This document shows, in pieces, positions 9,113 through 17,488 of a stretch of DNA of 64,000 bases. The stretch spans positions 186,001 to 250,000 of the forward strand of contig NZ_RHFG01000004.1 in NCBI RefSeq assembly GCF_004745485.1. The letters are read 5' to 3'. Within the stretch, counting starts at the first letter, position 1, and each line of letters begins with the position of its first letter. This stretch comes from Brevibacterium sp. S22 (lineage in GTDB: Bacteria; Actinomycetota; Actinomycetes; Actinomycetales; Brevibacteriaceae). The position numbers and the translations under genes are program-made. The notes beneath the pieces are model-generated. The model was not told where the DNA came from and did not search any database. It was given only the letters and a program-made list of their open reading frames with translations.

Positions 9113-9637
9113 ATGGATAACTCGAACCAGACTGCACGCAGCGGTCAGATCTCCTCTGCAGCCTTCCTCCTCTCCCAGGTGGGAGCCTTTGCAGCCGGAC
9201 AGTTCGCCGCACGTTTGGAGCCGCTGAGCCTGAACCCCGGCGATGTCGGCATCCTCAGGCTCATCGCGGCGGAGACGAGCCTGAGTCAGCAGGGACTGGC
9301 GAACCGCCTCGGCGTCGCTCCGAGCCGCGTCGTTGTACTGATCGACGCTCTGGAGAAGAACAACCTCGTAGCGAGGGAGCGAAGCGCACGTGACCGTCGC
9401 ACCTACGAGCTTCACCTCACCGACGAGGGGCGGGCGGTGATGAAGGAGATGCGAACGATCGGCTCGTCCCACGAGGCGGAGATCACCGCAGCTCTGAGCG
9501 CTGTCGAACGCGAAGAGCTGATTCGACTGCTGGAGAAGATCGCATCCAGCCACGACCTGACCCCGAAAGTGCACCCGGGATACCGAGCCCAGGACACGAC
9601 GAACCGCGGCGGAACTCGCCAGTCATCACAGAGTTGA
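9113..9637 (+). CDS. MarR-family transcriptional regulator
   Basis: The 174-residue winged-helix protein has a recognition region LSQQGLANRLGVAPSRVVVL and a wing RSARDRRTYELHLTDEGRA, the classic MarR DRR-x-x-x-LTxxG signature. It would repress the divergent membrane protein/hydrolase/SDR operon and itself, released by a small ligand. An in-frame ATG at 9083 lies inside the operator dyad, so the ATG at 9113 is preferred, although the ribosome binding site is weak. Confidence 0.88.
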   Translation: MDNSNQTARSGQISSAAFLLSQVGAFAAGQFAARLEPLSLNPGDVGILRLIAAETSLSQQGLANRLGVAPSRVVVLIDALEKNNLVARERSARDRRTYELHLTDEGRAVMKEMRTIGSSHEAEITAALSAVEREELIRLLEKIASSHDLTPKVHPGYRAQDTTNRGGTRQSSQS

Positions 9638-9700
9638 CCGCGAAGGGAGACTGTCTGCAGCACTGCCGCGTCGGTTCCAAGCCCAACCCCTTCTGACATC

Positions 9701-9727
9701 TGTCACATTCGAGACCGACGAATCGTC
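9701..9727 (+). promoter_or_regulatory. ECF41-type sigma promoter
   Basis: TGTCACA (9701-9707), sixteen bases, then CGTC (9724-9727). As I recall it, this is exactly the published ECF41 target consensus. It lies 54 bp before the VOC gene, whose operon ends with an ECF41 sigma gene, so autoregulation is expected. Confidence 0.75.
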
Positions 9728-9781
9728 AGAGAACTTGAGGACGCACACAGGGTGCGTCTCAACGAACGGATGGAGGAAGTC

Positions 9782-10120
9782 ATGGGTTTCGACACGATCA
9801 TCGTGCCGGTGTCCGATCTGGCACAGGGAAAGAAGTTCTACGGCACCTTGCTGTCCACTGCTCCGATGGTGGATGAGTCATACTACGTCGCATTCGACGA
9901 CGCAGGAGTTCAGGTCGGCCTGGATCCACACGGAACACCCGGAGGACGCGGGGCACTGCCCTACCGCGAATGCGAAGACATCGCTGAGACGATCCGCAGA
10001 TCGTTGGAGCTGGGCGCGAGCGTCATCAGCGAGCCCCGCGACGTCGGCGGAGGGAAGCTCGTGGGAGTGATCTCCGACCCTGACGGCAACGAGATCGGCT
10101 TGACGCAGGCGGCGTATTGA
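9782..10120 (+). CDS. VOC (glyoxalase/bleomycin resistance) family protein
   Basis: The 112-residue protein has the single beta-alpha-beta-beta-beta module pair of VOC proteins: TIIVPVSDLAQGKKFY at the N-terminus and VISDPDGNEIGLTQ at the C-terminus, the usual metal-ligand strand. VOC proteins act as dimers in isomerisation, ring cleavage or binding of small molecules. The ATG at 9782 follows GGATGGAGGAAG, a strong ribosome binding site, so an upstream in-frame ATG at 9752 is rejected. It is the first gene behind the ECF41-type promoter. Confidence 0.85.
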   Translation: MGFDTIIVPVSDLAQGKKFYGTLLSTAPMVDESYYVAFDDAGVQVGLDPHGTPGGRGALPYRECEDIAETIRRSLELGASVISEPRDVGGGKLVGVISDPDGNEIGLTQAAY

Positions 10121-10971
10121 GCACTGTCGCCGTCACCGGCGCCTCCGGCGCGATCGGCTCACGTGTCGTCAGTGAGCTGGCCGCCGGCGGCACCGACGTG
10201 CTCGCGATCGTTCGCCGGCCGGGGTCGGCTCCGCCAGGCCCCGGCATCTGCGAACGCGCTGCACACTACGATGACCCGGACTCGCTGACGGGGGCCTTCT
10301 ACGGTGCGCAGTCGCTGGTGTTCATCGGCAGCGACGGCGAAGCCGACCGAATGCTCATGCATCACCATCACATTCTCACCGCAGCCATGAGCAACGGCAT
10401 TGCCCGCATCATCTTCCTCAGCTCCCAGGATGCGGATCCGTCGTCCCCCTTCTGCTACGCGCATCCGTACGCAGTCACCGAATCATGGCTGCACACCTCC
10501 GGCGCTCACACGATCATCGTCAGGGCAGGCCTCTACTCGGAATTCCTCGGCAGGTGGGTGAAATCGGCAGCGCATGAAGGAAGTCTGCGTCTGCCCATGT
10601 CTTCGGGACAGGTCGCTCCCGTCGCACGTGCCGATGTCGCCCGCGCACTCGTGGCGGCTGCCGATTCGCAGGAACAATCGACGTACGTCGTGACGGGCCC
10701 TCGAGCTTACGGCCTCGGCGGCCTGGCCCGGGCAGCGGCGAAGCTGACGGGGACGGTCGTAGACTCAATGCCATGCCATCCGGGCGAATTCGCGGCGATT
10801 CTGGCCGAACGCGAACCCAGCGCCTGGTGGCGCTACGCATACTCCACGATGTTCGACGCCATCGCGCTGGGACGATTCGCTGCAGTCACCGACGATCTGC
10901 GGCGCCTCACCGGCAGTGCGGGCATCGACCTCGATGAAGTGCTGGGCTCAGGTGGGGACAATGGATTCTGA
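10117..10971 (+). CDS. NmrA-like NAD(P)-binding epimerase/oxidoreductase
   Basis: The 284-residue protein begins VAVTGASGAIGSRVVSELA, the nucleotide-binding loop of NmrA/HSCARG-like atypical SDRs. RIIFLSSQDA and HTIIVRAGLYSEF follow as in quinone oxidoreductase 2-type proteins. The start is a TTG at 10117 that overlaps the VOC stop (TTGA). The gene is between VOC and an ECF41 sigma gene. Oxidoreductase/epimerase genes are known partners of ECF41 sigma factors and this one fits. The substrate is unknown; a redox or electrophile response is plausible. Confidence 0.8.
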   Translation: MSTVAVTGASGAIGSRVVSELAAGGTDVLAIVRRPGSAPPGPGICERAAHYDDPDSLTGAFYGAQSLVFIGSDGEADRMLMHHHHILTAAMSNGIARIIFLSSQDADPSSPFCYAHPYAVTESWLHTSGAHTIIVRAGLYSEFLGRWVKSAAHEGSLRLPMSSGQVAPVARADVARALVAAADSQEQSTYVVTGPRAYGLGGLARAAAKLTGTVVDSMPCHPGEFAAILAEREPSAWWRYAYSTMFDAIALGRFAAVTDDLRRLTGSAGIDLDEVLGSGGDNGF

Positions 10972-11821
10972 TCACGCCGATGAGCTTGCGCTCAGGTTCG
11001 ACGCGGAGCGACCACGACTGACCGCACTGGCAATTCGCCTGCTGGGAGATCAGCACGCCGCCGAGGACGCTGTGCAGGAGGCTTGGCTGCGGCTGTCTCG
11101 CCAGGACGCCAGGAGCATCGACAGTCTCCCGGCGTGGCTGACCACCGTCGTCTCCCGCATCTGCCTCGATCAGCTGCGCGCCCGCCGTCCCGAGGTCCTC
11201 TCCGAGGAACGGCCCGATTCGTCGGCCGCCCACTCCGATGATTCTCCGTCCGAAGCGGCTGTGCTGGCCGAATCACTCAGCGAGGCCCTCGTCGTGGTGC
11301 TCGAGACCCTCAGCCCACTGGAGCGGCTGGCGTTCGTGCTGCACGACCTCTTCGACGTCCCCTTCGTCACAATCGCCGAGATTCTGTCCATCAGTCACGC
11401 CGGGGCACGCCAGCATGCCAGCCGAGCCCGTCGCCGGATCCGCGGCCAGAGCCAGGGGCGCCGGTCGACGGACTATCACCTCGTCGCTGCCTTTCTCGAG
11501 GCATCACGAGGCGGTGACTTCGCAGAACTGATCAGTCTGCTGGCGCCGGACGCCGTCCTCGAGGTCGATGCCGCCGCTCGCGCCCTCGGTGCCGAAGACC
11601 TGCGCACCGGGCAGCTGATCGCAGACACCTTCAGTGGCCGAGCACGCGGGGCAGCGCTGACAACCGTCGACGGGCGGGCCGCCGCGGTCTGGATGCACCG
11701 CGGCCGAGCGCGCATGCTCTTCACCTTCGGCATCCGCGGCGGAAGGATCACACGCATCGACATGACCGCCGATCCCGACACGCTCTCGGAATACACACGC
11801 TCACGCTCCACAGCGCAGTAA
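10961..11821 (+). CDS. ECF41-family RNA polymerase sigma factor (SigJ-like)
   Basis: The 286-residue protein has sigma region 2 (LRFDAERPRLTALAIRLLGD and EDAVQEAWLR), region 4 (LSPLERLAFVLHDLFDVPF, then IAEILSISHAGARQHASRA), and a fused SnoaL-like C-terminal domain of about 110 residues with DGRAAAVW and DPDTL, the counterpart of the regulatory NPDKL-type motif. In ECF41 proteins this extension takes the place of an anti-sigma factor. The start ATG is preceded by GGTGGGG and lies inside the 3' end of the NmrA gene. It likely transcribes its own operon. Confidence 0.88.
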   Translation: MDSDHADELALRFDAERPRLTALAIRLLGDQHAAEDAVQEAWLRLSRQDARSIDSLPAWLTTVVSRICLDQLRARRPEVLSEERPDSSAAHSDDSPSEAAVLAESLSEALVVVLETLSPLERLAFVLHDLFDVPFVTIAEILSISHAGARQHASRARRRIRGQSQGRRSTDYHLVAAFLEASRGGDFAELISLLAPDAVLEVDAAARALGAEDLRTGQLIADTFSGRARGAALTTVDGRAAAVWMHRGRARMLFTFGIRGGRITRIDMTADPDTLSEYTRSRSTAQ

Positions 11822-11831
11822 CCCCTCCAGA

Positions 11832-11889
11832 ACTACCTGACGGCGGCTCTGCAACCTCGCGCGAGGTTGCAGAGCCGCCGTCAGGTAGT
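11832..11889. terminator. 58-bp perfect palindrome between convergent genes
   Basis: Two 29-base arms (ACTACCTGACGGCGG... and its exact complement) meet with no spacer. The element lies 10 bp after the sigma factor stop and 4 bp before the end of gabT, so it can serve both strands as a terminator. Its length and perfection are unusual. Confidence 0.8.
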
Positions 11890-11893
11890 AATT

Positions 11894-13258
11894 TTAGGGG
11901 AGGAGTTCTGCGAGGGCGGCCTCGACGACGTCGAAGGCGTCGTTGAGCAGCTCGTCGGAGATCGTCAGCGGCGGCAGGAAGCGCAGGATGTTGCTGAAGG
12001 TTCCCGTGGTGAGCACGAGCACGCCGTTCTTCGCGCAGTAGTCCGCGATCCTCTTCACCAGGTCCGCGTTCGGCTCGATCGAATCGCGCTCGACGAACTC
12101 GGCGGCGATCATGGCACCGCGGCCGCGGATGTCGCCGACCTCGGGGTACTTCGACTGCAGCTTGGTCAGACGGTCGACGATGATCTCGCCGATGGCCAGC
12201 GCACGCTCGGGCAGCCCGTCCTCTTCATAGGCTGCGATGGCGCCGAGCGCTGCGGCACAGGCGGCTGGGTTGCCGCCGTAGGTTCCGCCGAGGCGGCCCG
12301 GTCCGACCGAGTCCATGATCTCCGCGCGACCGGTCACAGCTGAGAGCGGCAGACCGCCGGCGATGCCCTTGGCCGTGGAGATGAGGTCGGGCACGATGCC
12401 CTCCCACTCGGAGGCGAACATCTTGCCGGTGCGGGCGAATCCGGCCTGCACTTCGTCGGCGACGAAGACGATGCCCTTCTCGCGGGCGTAGTCGACGAGC
12501 GTGGGCAGGAAGCCCTCGGCCGGGACGATGAATCCGCCCTCGCCCTGGATGGGTTCGATGACGATCGCGGCGACGTACTCGGAGCCGATCTGCTTCTCGA
12601 TCATCGTGATGACGCGCTTGGCTGCATCCTCACCGCTGATCTTCGTGCCGGCCGCATCGTTGTCGCGGTACGGGTAGGACATCGGTGCGCGGTAGACCTC
12701 ACCGGCGAAGGGACCGAAGCCGGCCTTGTAGGGAGCGGCCTTTGCGGTCATCGCCATGGTCAGGTTGGTGCGGCCGTGGTAGGCGTGGTCGAAGACGACG
12801 ACGGCGTCGCGGCCGGTGTGCGCGCGTGCGATCTTCACGGCGTTCTCGACAGCCTCGGCGCCGGAGTTCAGAAGCACGGTGCGCTTCTCGTGGTCACCGG
12901 GGCTCAGACGGTTGAGGGCTTCGGCGACCTCGACGTAGCTCTCGTACGGATTGACCATGAAGCAGGTGTGGGTGAAGGCCTCGAGCTGTGCCTTAGCGGC
13001 CTCGACCACACGGGGATTCGCATTGCCGGCTGTGGTCACGGCGATGCCCGATCCGAGGTCGATGAGCTGGTTGCCGTCGGCGTCCTTGAGGATGCCGCCG
13101 CCGGCTGCCACCACGTAGGCCGGCAGGCTCGAACCGACACCGGTCGCCACGGCTGACTTGCGACGTTCCTCGATCTCACGGGACTTCGGTCCCGGAATCT
13201 CAGTGACGATCTTACGTTCCTGCGGCAGAGCTTCGCCGCCAATCTCCAAAGCTGTCAT
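11894..13258 (-). CDS. gabT: 4-aminobutyrate aminotransferase
   Basis: The 454-residue class III aminotransferase transfers the amino group of GABA to 2-oxoglutarate, giving succinate semialdehyde and glutamate. LNSGAEAVENAVKIAR (131-145) is the PLP phosphate-binding region, Asp268 in VADEVQAGFARTG contacts the PLP nitrogen, and Lys297 in STAKGIAGG forms the Schiff base. Length and motifs match actinobacterial GabT closely. No gabD or permease is adjacent here. The gene is transcribed alone toward the large palindrome at 11.83 kb. Confidence 0.92.
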   Translation of the reverse strand: MTALEIGGEALPQERKIVTEIPGPKSREIEERRKSAVATGVGSSLPAYVVAAGGGILKDADGNQLIDLGSGIAVTTAGNANPRVVEAAKAQLEAFTHTCFMVNPYESYVEVAEALNRLSPGDHEKRTVLLNSGAEAVENAVKIARAHTGRDAVVVFDHAYHGRTNLTMAMTAKAAPYKAGFGPFAGEVYRAPMSYPYRDNDAAGTKISGEDAAKRVITMIEKQIGSEYVAAIVIEPIQGEGGFIVPAEGFLPTLVDYAREKGIVFVADEVQAGFARTGKMFASEWEGIVPDLISTAKGIAGGLPLSAVTGRAEIMDSVGPGRLGGTYGGNPAACAAALGAIAAYEEDGLPERALAIGEIIVDRLTKLQSKYPEVGDIRGRGAMIAAEFVERDSIEPNADLVKRIADYCAKNGVLVLTTGTFSNILRFLPPLTISDELLNDAFDVVEAALAELLP

Positions 13259-13465
13259 AAGGGGAAGAATAGGGGCTACCGACGCTTTTTGTCACTTACC
13301 GTCCGAGGGCTGAGCAGAACTGACTGCCGCGGAGAGACGAAGCCATGGATTCTGCGCCAATGGGGTACGGATTCCGTTGCCGTGCGTCGGCCGCCCAATC
13401 CTCATCTCGGACGGCGAGGACCGGCAGCAGAAGCAGCGCCGGGTCGCGCCCGGCACCCGCTCAGA

Positions 13466-14677
13466 TCAGCGGTTCTGGCTGCGGGCGTCGACGTCCTTGT
13501 TCCGTTCCGGAAGGACGCGCTCGTGTTCGCGCATGGGCACGACGATCGTCTCCTGAGCGCCGACGACGTGTTCCCCGTCGCCGATTTCGAAGCTCAGCCC
13601 CGCATCGGGGGACAGATTCCGTTTGACCACGGCCAAACCGATCGGACCGAGCTCCCAGTGCACGGTCACCGAGGTCAGAGTGCCCACGGGGCGTTCGGAC
13701 CCGCGGACTTCGGCGAGCACGTCGGCGCCGGGATCCGGAGCGATGTGCCCGGACCCGTCGAGATGGACGAAGGTCAGACGCCGAGGCGGCTGTCCCAGAT
13801 TGTGCACACGCGCCACTGCCTCTTGACCGCGGTAGCAGCCCTTGGCCAGGTGCACAGCTGTGCGCAGCAGGTCGAGTTCGCCGACGAGTGCCTTGTGGTC
13901 GATTTCGTTCCGGCCCGGCCTCCAGGCGGCGATCCGCAGGGCCTCCCAGGCATCGAAGCCGGCCATATCGAAGCTCTTCGCAGACAGCCCCTGCAGGTCA
14001 GAGCGTTTGACGATGCCGATGACGAACGGAGTCTCGAGGCCGGGATGGTCGGTGCCGGCGACTTCCTGGCCGATGTCGATCTGCGCATAGGAGGCCGAAC
14101 CGCTCCCGATATGCGGCCACGGATCGGACCAGATCCGGGTGACCGGCAGAGACTCCGGCAGAGAGGTGATGGCGCCGAAGCACTGATAGTCGTCGCTGAG
14201 ATCCTCGATCTCGACCCGCATCATGAAGACCATCCTGCGCAGGAAGTCCAGCGTCTCGTCGGTGCTCAGGTCGCTGATGGCCCACAGGGCCTCACCATCG
14301 TCGACGATCTTCAGCCAGCCCTGGATGCGGCCGTTCGGGTCGAGCACGAGGGTTTCGGTGGACACACCGGGAGCCAGGGAGTCGATCTTCTGTGTGGTGA
14401 TCGAGTTCAGCCAGGTGAGACGGTCGGGTCCACTCAGACGCAGCACGCGGAGGTGGGCGAGGTCGACGAGACCGTCCTTCTCCGCGAGCAGTCTCTGCTC
14501 ACGCAGGGAGGCCCCGTAGTGGATGGGAGTCTCGGCGAGTTCGCCGGCCCCGAGCACCGCGGTCGAGCTCAATCCGCGGGCAAGAGACGAGCGCCGAACC
14601 GCCTCGGCGGGTGTGTCGGTGTTCTCCGGCGATGGCGAATCGGAGGGAACAGAATTCGGCGACACGGGATCATTCAT
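13466..14677 (-). CDS. ygfZ: YgfZ/GcvT folate-binding protein
   Basis: The 403-residue protein carries KGCYRGQE at 279-286, the signature of the YgfZ family, with the conserved cysteine. The family binds tetrahydrofolate and supports maturation or repair of certain iron-sulfur enzymes. The GcvT-like barrel spans residues about 45-390. The N-terminal 45 residues are Ser/Pro-rich and look disordered. It starts one base after the stop of the nitrobindin-like gene, so the two are co-transcribed. Confidence 0.88.
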   Translation of the reverse strand: MNDPVSPNSVPSDSPSPENTDTPAEAVRRSSLARGLSSTAVLGAGELAETPIHYGASLREQRLLAEKDGLVDLAHLRVLRLSGPDRLTWLNSITTQKIDSLAPGVSTETLVLDPNGRIQGWLKIVDDGEALWAISDLSTDETLDFLRRMVFMMRVEIEDLSDDYQCFGAITSLPESLPVTRIWSDPWPHIGSGSASYAQIDIGQEVAGTDHPGLETPFVIGIVKRSDLQGLSAKSFDMAGFDAWEALRIAAWRPGRNEIDHKALVGELDLLRTAVHLAKGCYRGQEAVARVHNLGQPPRRLTFVHLDGSGHIAPDPGADVLAEVRGSERPVGTLTSVTVHWELGPIGLAVVKRNLSPDAGLSFEIGDGEHVVGAQETIVVPMREHERVLPERNKDVDARSQNR

Positions 14678-14678
14678 C

Positions 14679-15278
14679 TTAAGACAGCTTCTTCAATCTG
14701 GCAGAGGAGTGGGAGGCGAGTTCGTGGCCCATGGCTGCCATATCCCAGGCCCACATGAGTTCGCCGCCGACGAGGCCGTACATCCGCGTCGAGGCGGTGT
14801 ACTCCTTCGCGGTCTTCGTTCGGGCCACCACATCGGTGGCCAAGTCGATGCGCGGCCCCTTGACGGTGCCGGCGTAGAGTTCCATGACTCCGTGCGGATG
14901 AACGACCTCGGCTTCGATCTCGAAGGCGTCGTCGTTCGTGCGCAGGGTCTCGACCGCGGCGGCCGAGGTGAAGCTCTGCGGCTCGGTGGGCACCATCATT
15001 CCCGGGCCGACGTCTCCGGCATCATGCTGGCGCACGAGCTGCCAGATGCCGGTCTCCAGAGTCAGGGTCGATTCGAGTTCACCGGATTCGTCGAGCAGCC
15101 ATGCATGTGCGGTGTACTGGAGGAACGGTGTGCCCTCATGGGCGACGAAGTCGATGCGCTGGCCGAACTGCTTCTCAGGAGTGTCCGCATAGCCGACGAC
15201 ACCGACGCCCTCCCAGGACCCGATCAGCCAGGACAGTGGGACGAGCTCCGGATGGACCGAGGCATCAAGTTCGATCAT
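14679..15278 (-). CDS. Nitrobindin-like haem-binding beta-barrel protein (FABP/THAP4-like)
   Basis: The 199-residue protein has the GSWEGVG motif at residues 20-26, the hallmark of bacterial nitrobindins, and further barrel strands ending GLVGGELMWAWDMAAMGHEL. In characterised members a C-terminal histidine binds ferric haem, and the protein converts peroxynitrite to nitrate. It is immediately upstream of ygfZ, a partnership common in Actinobacteria. A small membrane peptide gene precedes it by only 6 bp. Confidence 0.85.
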   Translation of the reverse strand: MIELDASVHPELVPLSWLIGSWEGVGVVGYADTPEKQFGQRIDFVAHEGTPFLQYTAHAWLLDESGELESTLTLETGIWQLVRQHDAGDVGPGMMVPTEPQSFTSAAAVETLRTNDDAFEIEAEVVHPHGVMELYAGTVKGPRIDLATDVVARTKTAKEYTASTRMYGLVGGELMWAWDMAAMGHELASHSSARLKKLS

Positions 15279-15284
15279 GGGAGA

Positions 15285-15401
15285 TCAGCGGTTGTCTTTG
15301 AACAGCGCGGTGACGACCTTGACTCCGACGCCCAGGGCACCGAGCGCGGCGATGCCGACGAGGCTGGAGAAGACGATTTCGAGAGCAACAAGATTATCCA
15401 T
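15285..15401 (-). CDS. Small hydrophobic protein, 38 residues
   Basis: The ORF has an ATG at 15401 with GGGAG just upstream and a TAGACT -10 box some ten bases further. It encodes MDNLVALEIVFSSLVGIAAL and continues to a charged KDNR end, so it is a single transmembrane helix with a short tail. Its stop lies 6 bp before the nitrobindin-like start, which suggests an operon. Function unknown. Confidence 0.6.
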   Translation of the reverse strand: MDNLVALEIVFSSLVGIAALGALGVGVKVVTALFKDNR

Positions 15402-15503
15402 GCTCCCAGTCTACAGTTCCTGGCAATGTGTTGTGCATGCAGCCCGGGGGCGCGACCGTGGTCCGCGAGACCCAAACCGCGACACCCAGATACGGACTGT
15501 GCG

Positions 15504-15553
15504 GCCTGTGCAGCGCAGCTCAGGAAGCACCTGTGCGGCGCAGCTCAGGAAGC
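15504..15553. repeat. Two 25-bp tandem copies spanning the 3' end of the membrane protein gene
   Basis: On the minus strand GCTTCCTGAGCTGCGCCGCA plus CAGGT (15529-15553) begins in the last codons (Ala-Ser-stop) of the gene. It is followed by a near-identical 25-bp copy at 15504-15528, including the TGA. Confidence 0.85.
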
Positions 15554-16348
15554 GACGCGCTCAAGGGCGTAGACGACGACTCCGCCGAGTGCGATCGGAG
15601 CAGCACCGAGGGCGAGCTGAACGGCGAAGCTGCGGGCCTTCTCGACATTCTTCTTCACCTCGATGTTCTGCGAGGCCTCGAGGTTGGCGGCCTGGAACTT
15701 CGCATAGGCGACGAGCCCGAGCATCCGGTCGACCGCGGCCACGAGCAGACCCATGACGACACCCAGGACGAGCGCGGTGGGCAGGGAGATCGCCGCAGAG
15801 AACACGAGCACCGACAGGATCCCTGCCACGGCCGCAGACATGGCGATGGCCAGGGGTGAGGTGTAGATCGCCGGCCACGGCAGCGCGGTCATGCACTGCG
15901 CCACGATGAGTGAGGCGAGGCCGATGACGATGGCCTCCTTGTCACCGGGGACCGTGATCGCCGCGACCCAGGTGCTCGCGGACAGGACGATGACGAGGCC
16001 GGAGACCTGCGCGGACACGTTCGCCACCGCATAGGAGGCGCCGATTCCGCGGGTGAGGTTCTGCACGAACGTCCACAGCAGACCCAGGCCCGCGAGGACG
16101 GGCAGCCAGTCGAGATAGGGAGCCGTGGAATCCTGCCAGGCGGCGTAGAGTCCGCCGACCCCGAAGAGGGCGAGCATGATCGAGGTCGCCCGCGGCTGCG
16201 GGGAGTCCGTCAGGCGCGGCCAGCCATAGGCGACGCCGAAGACGATGAGCCCGGTCGCAAACAGGAACAAGGTATAGCCCCAGTACACGGAGGCACTGAG
16301 GGCCAACACCAGCACCAGGGCGACGGCTACTCGAATCCATCTGATCAC
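15545..16348 (-). CDS. Multi-pass membrane protein of unknown function
   Basis: The protein is 267 residues from a GTG at 16348, with eight or so hydrophobic segments and a soluble C-terminal part (residues about 205-240, FQAANLEASQNIEVKKN) before a last helix. A longer ATG reading from 16486 adds a hydrophilic tail that runs across the divergent promoter region and is less likely. It may be a permease-like or sensor protein; I do not recognise the family. Its 3' end is the first unit of a 25-bp tandem repeat. Confidence 0.65.
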   Translation of the reverse strand: MIRWIRVAVALVLVLALSASVYWGYTLFLFATGLIVFGVAYGWPRLTDSPQPRATSIMLALFGVGGLYAAWQDSTAPYLDWLPVLAGLGLLWTFVQNLTRGIGASYAVANVSAQVSGLVIVLSASTWVAAITVPGDKEAIVIGLASLIVAQCMTALPWPAIYTSPLAIAMSAAVAGILSVLVFSAAISLPTALVLGVVMGLLVAAVDRMLGLVAYAKFQAANLEASQNIEVKKNVEKARSFAVQLALGAAPIALGGVVVYALERVAS

Positions 16349-16567
16349 AGCACTATCGTGCCTTATCGAGCAGCGACACGGCGATTCGACTGGGCACGGC
16401 CGGCTGTTCGGATCGGGCAGGAGAGTCTGGTTCGCGGGCATGACTGTGAGGATCGACGAGCCCTGGCTGCCGACGTCGAGCAGCAATATTCTTCAGGGGA
16501 CGCAGAGGAGCATCGGCGCAGCGGTGGAAGTCCGCCGCAGCATGCGCCGACTCCGAAGGGAGAAACC

Positions 16568-17371
16568 GTGAAGAATGTGAAGGCCGCCGCGGCGCACGAT
16601 CGATACCTTTTCGACAGCGGCACCGACCTCGGCGGAGCGCAGCTCAACTATCTCTCCGCTCTGCTCGACGGAACCACACGGTCGGTCCTCGGGTCGCTCA
16701 CCCTGGCCGAGCGGCCGCGCTGCCTCGAGATCGGCGCCGGCAACGGGTCCGTGGCGCGGATGCTCGCCGAGGAGTTCAGCGGACAGGTGATGGCCGTCGA
16801 CCTCGACGTCGACCACCTGGAGCCCTCCCCCGGCGTCGAGGTCGACCGGTACGACATCCGCGACGGTGTTCCTGCCGGACCATACGACCTCATCCACACC
16901 CGGTTCGTGCTCGTCCACCTGCCCTCGCGCCGCGAGATATTCGCCCGCCTCATCGACGCACTGTCCCCCGGCGGTTGGCTCGTCATCGCCGATATGGGCT
17001 TCGCCGGAGAGCTGCTGACCGCCCCTGAAGAGTCCGACCATCAGCTGTGGCGAAAGTACTATCACGCCGCGAGTCGGATCGTCGGTCCCGCCGCCGGACA
17101 TGACTACGGCTGGGCGGAGCAGGTCGAACGCGAGATGTATGCCGCCGGACTCATCGACATCGCAGCCGAGCACCTCGTCCCGCTCGCCCGAGGCGGCGGG
17201 CCTTGGACTCGGTACCACTCGAATCTCAGTCTGCAGGCTGAGGAAGCCTTCCTCAGCGCAGGGCTGAGCCGTGCTGAGCTGACCCGCTTCCGCGCAATGC
17301 TCGCCGACCCGAGATTCCGAGCACGATTCTTCACCGTGACCTACACGGTCGGGCAGAAACCGCCGCGCTGA
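16568..17371 (+). CDS. Class I SAM-dependent methyltransferase
   Basis: The 267-residue protein has motif I LEIGAGNGSVARML, the acidic end of strand 2 in MAVDLDVDHL, and LIDALSPGGWLVIADMGFA as the post-motif III region. AGDH-type substrate residues are not identifiable, so the methyl acceptor is unknown. The GTG start at 16568 follows AAGGGAG. An upstream in-frame reading from 16358 has no coding look and crosses the divergent promoter. The gene precedes glnR but is separated from it by a hairpin and a clear promoter. Confidence 0.82.
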   Translation: MKNVKAAAAHDRYLFDSGTDLGGAQLNYLSALLDGTTRSVLGSLTLAERPRCLEIGAGNGSVARMLAEEFSGQVMAVDLDVDHLEPSPGVEVDRYDIRDGVPAGPYDLIHTRFVLVHLPSRREIFARLIDALSPGGWLVIADMGFAGELLTAPEESDHQLWRKYYHAASRIVGPAAGHDYGWAEQVEREMYAAGLIDIAAEHLVPLARGGGPWTRYHSNLSLQAEEAFLSAGLSRAELTRFRAMLADPRFRARFFTVTYTVGQKPPR

Positions 17372-17405
17372 TCCCGCCTGGCCCTGCCGTGCTGCCGCCG
17401 TCCCG

Positions 17406-17425
17406 CCGCCGCCTGTCAGCGGCGG
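17406..17425 (+). terminator. GC-rich hairpin after the methyltransferase gene
   Basis: CCGCCGC and GCGGCGG form a perfect 7-bp stem with loop CTGTCA, 35 bp past the stop. There is no U-tract, so it is a possible intrinsic terminator only. Confidence 0.4.
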
Positions 17426-17451
17426 ACGTCAGCGCCGTCATCGTCTCTCGC

Positions 17452-17457
17452 TATAAT
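17452..17457 (+). promoter_or_regulatory. -10 box of the glnR operon promoter
   Basis: A consensus TATAAT stands 31 bp before the glnR start in otherwise GC-rich DNA. The -35 region is not well conserved. Confidence 0.6.
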
Positions 17458-17488
17458 TTGGCTCAGACGACGGGCGCCGAGGAGGTGG

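Noticed and set aside
15428-15859. Plus-strand frame over the membrane protein gene
   Set aside because: It has no hydrophobic or domain signal and mirrors the minus-strand membrane protein.
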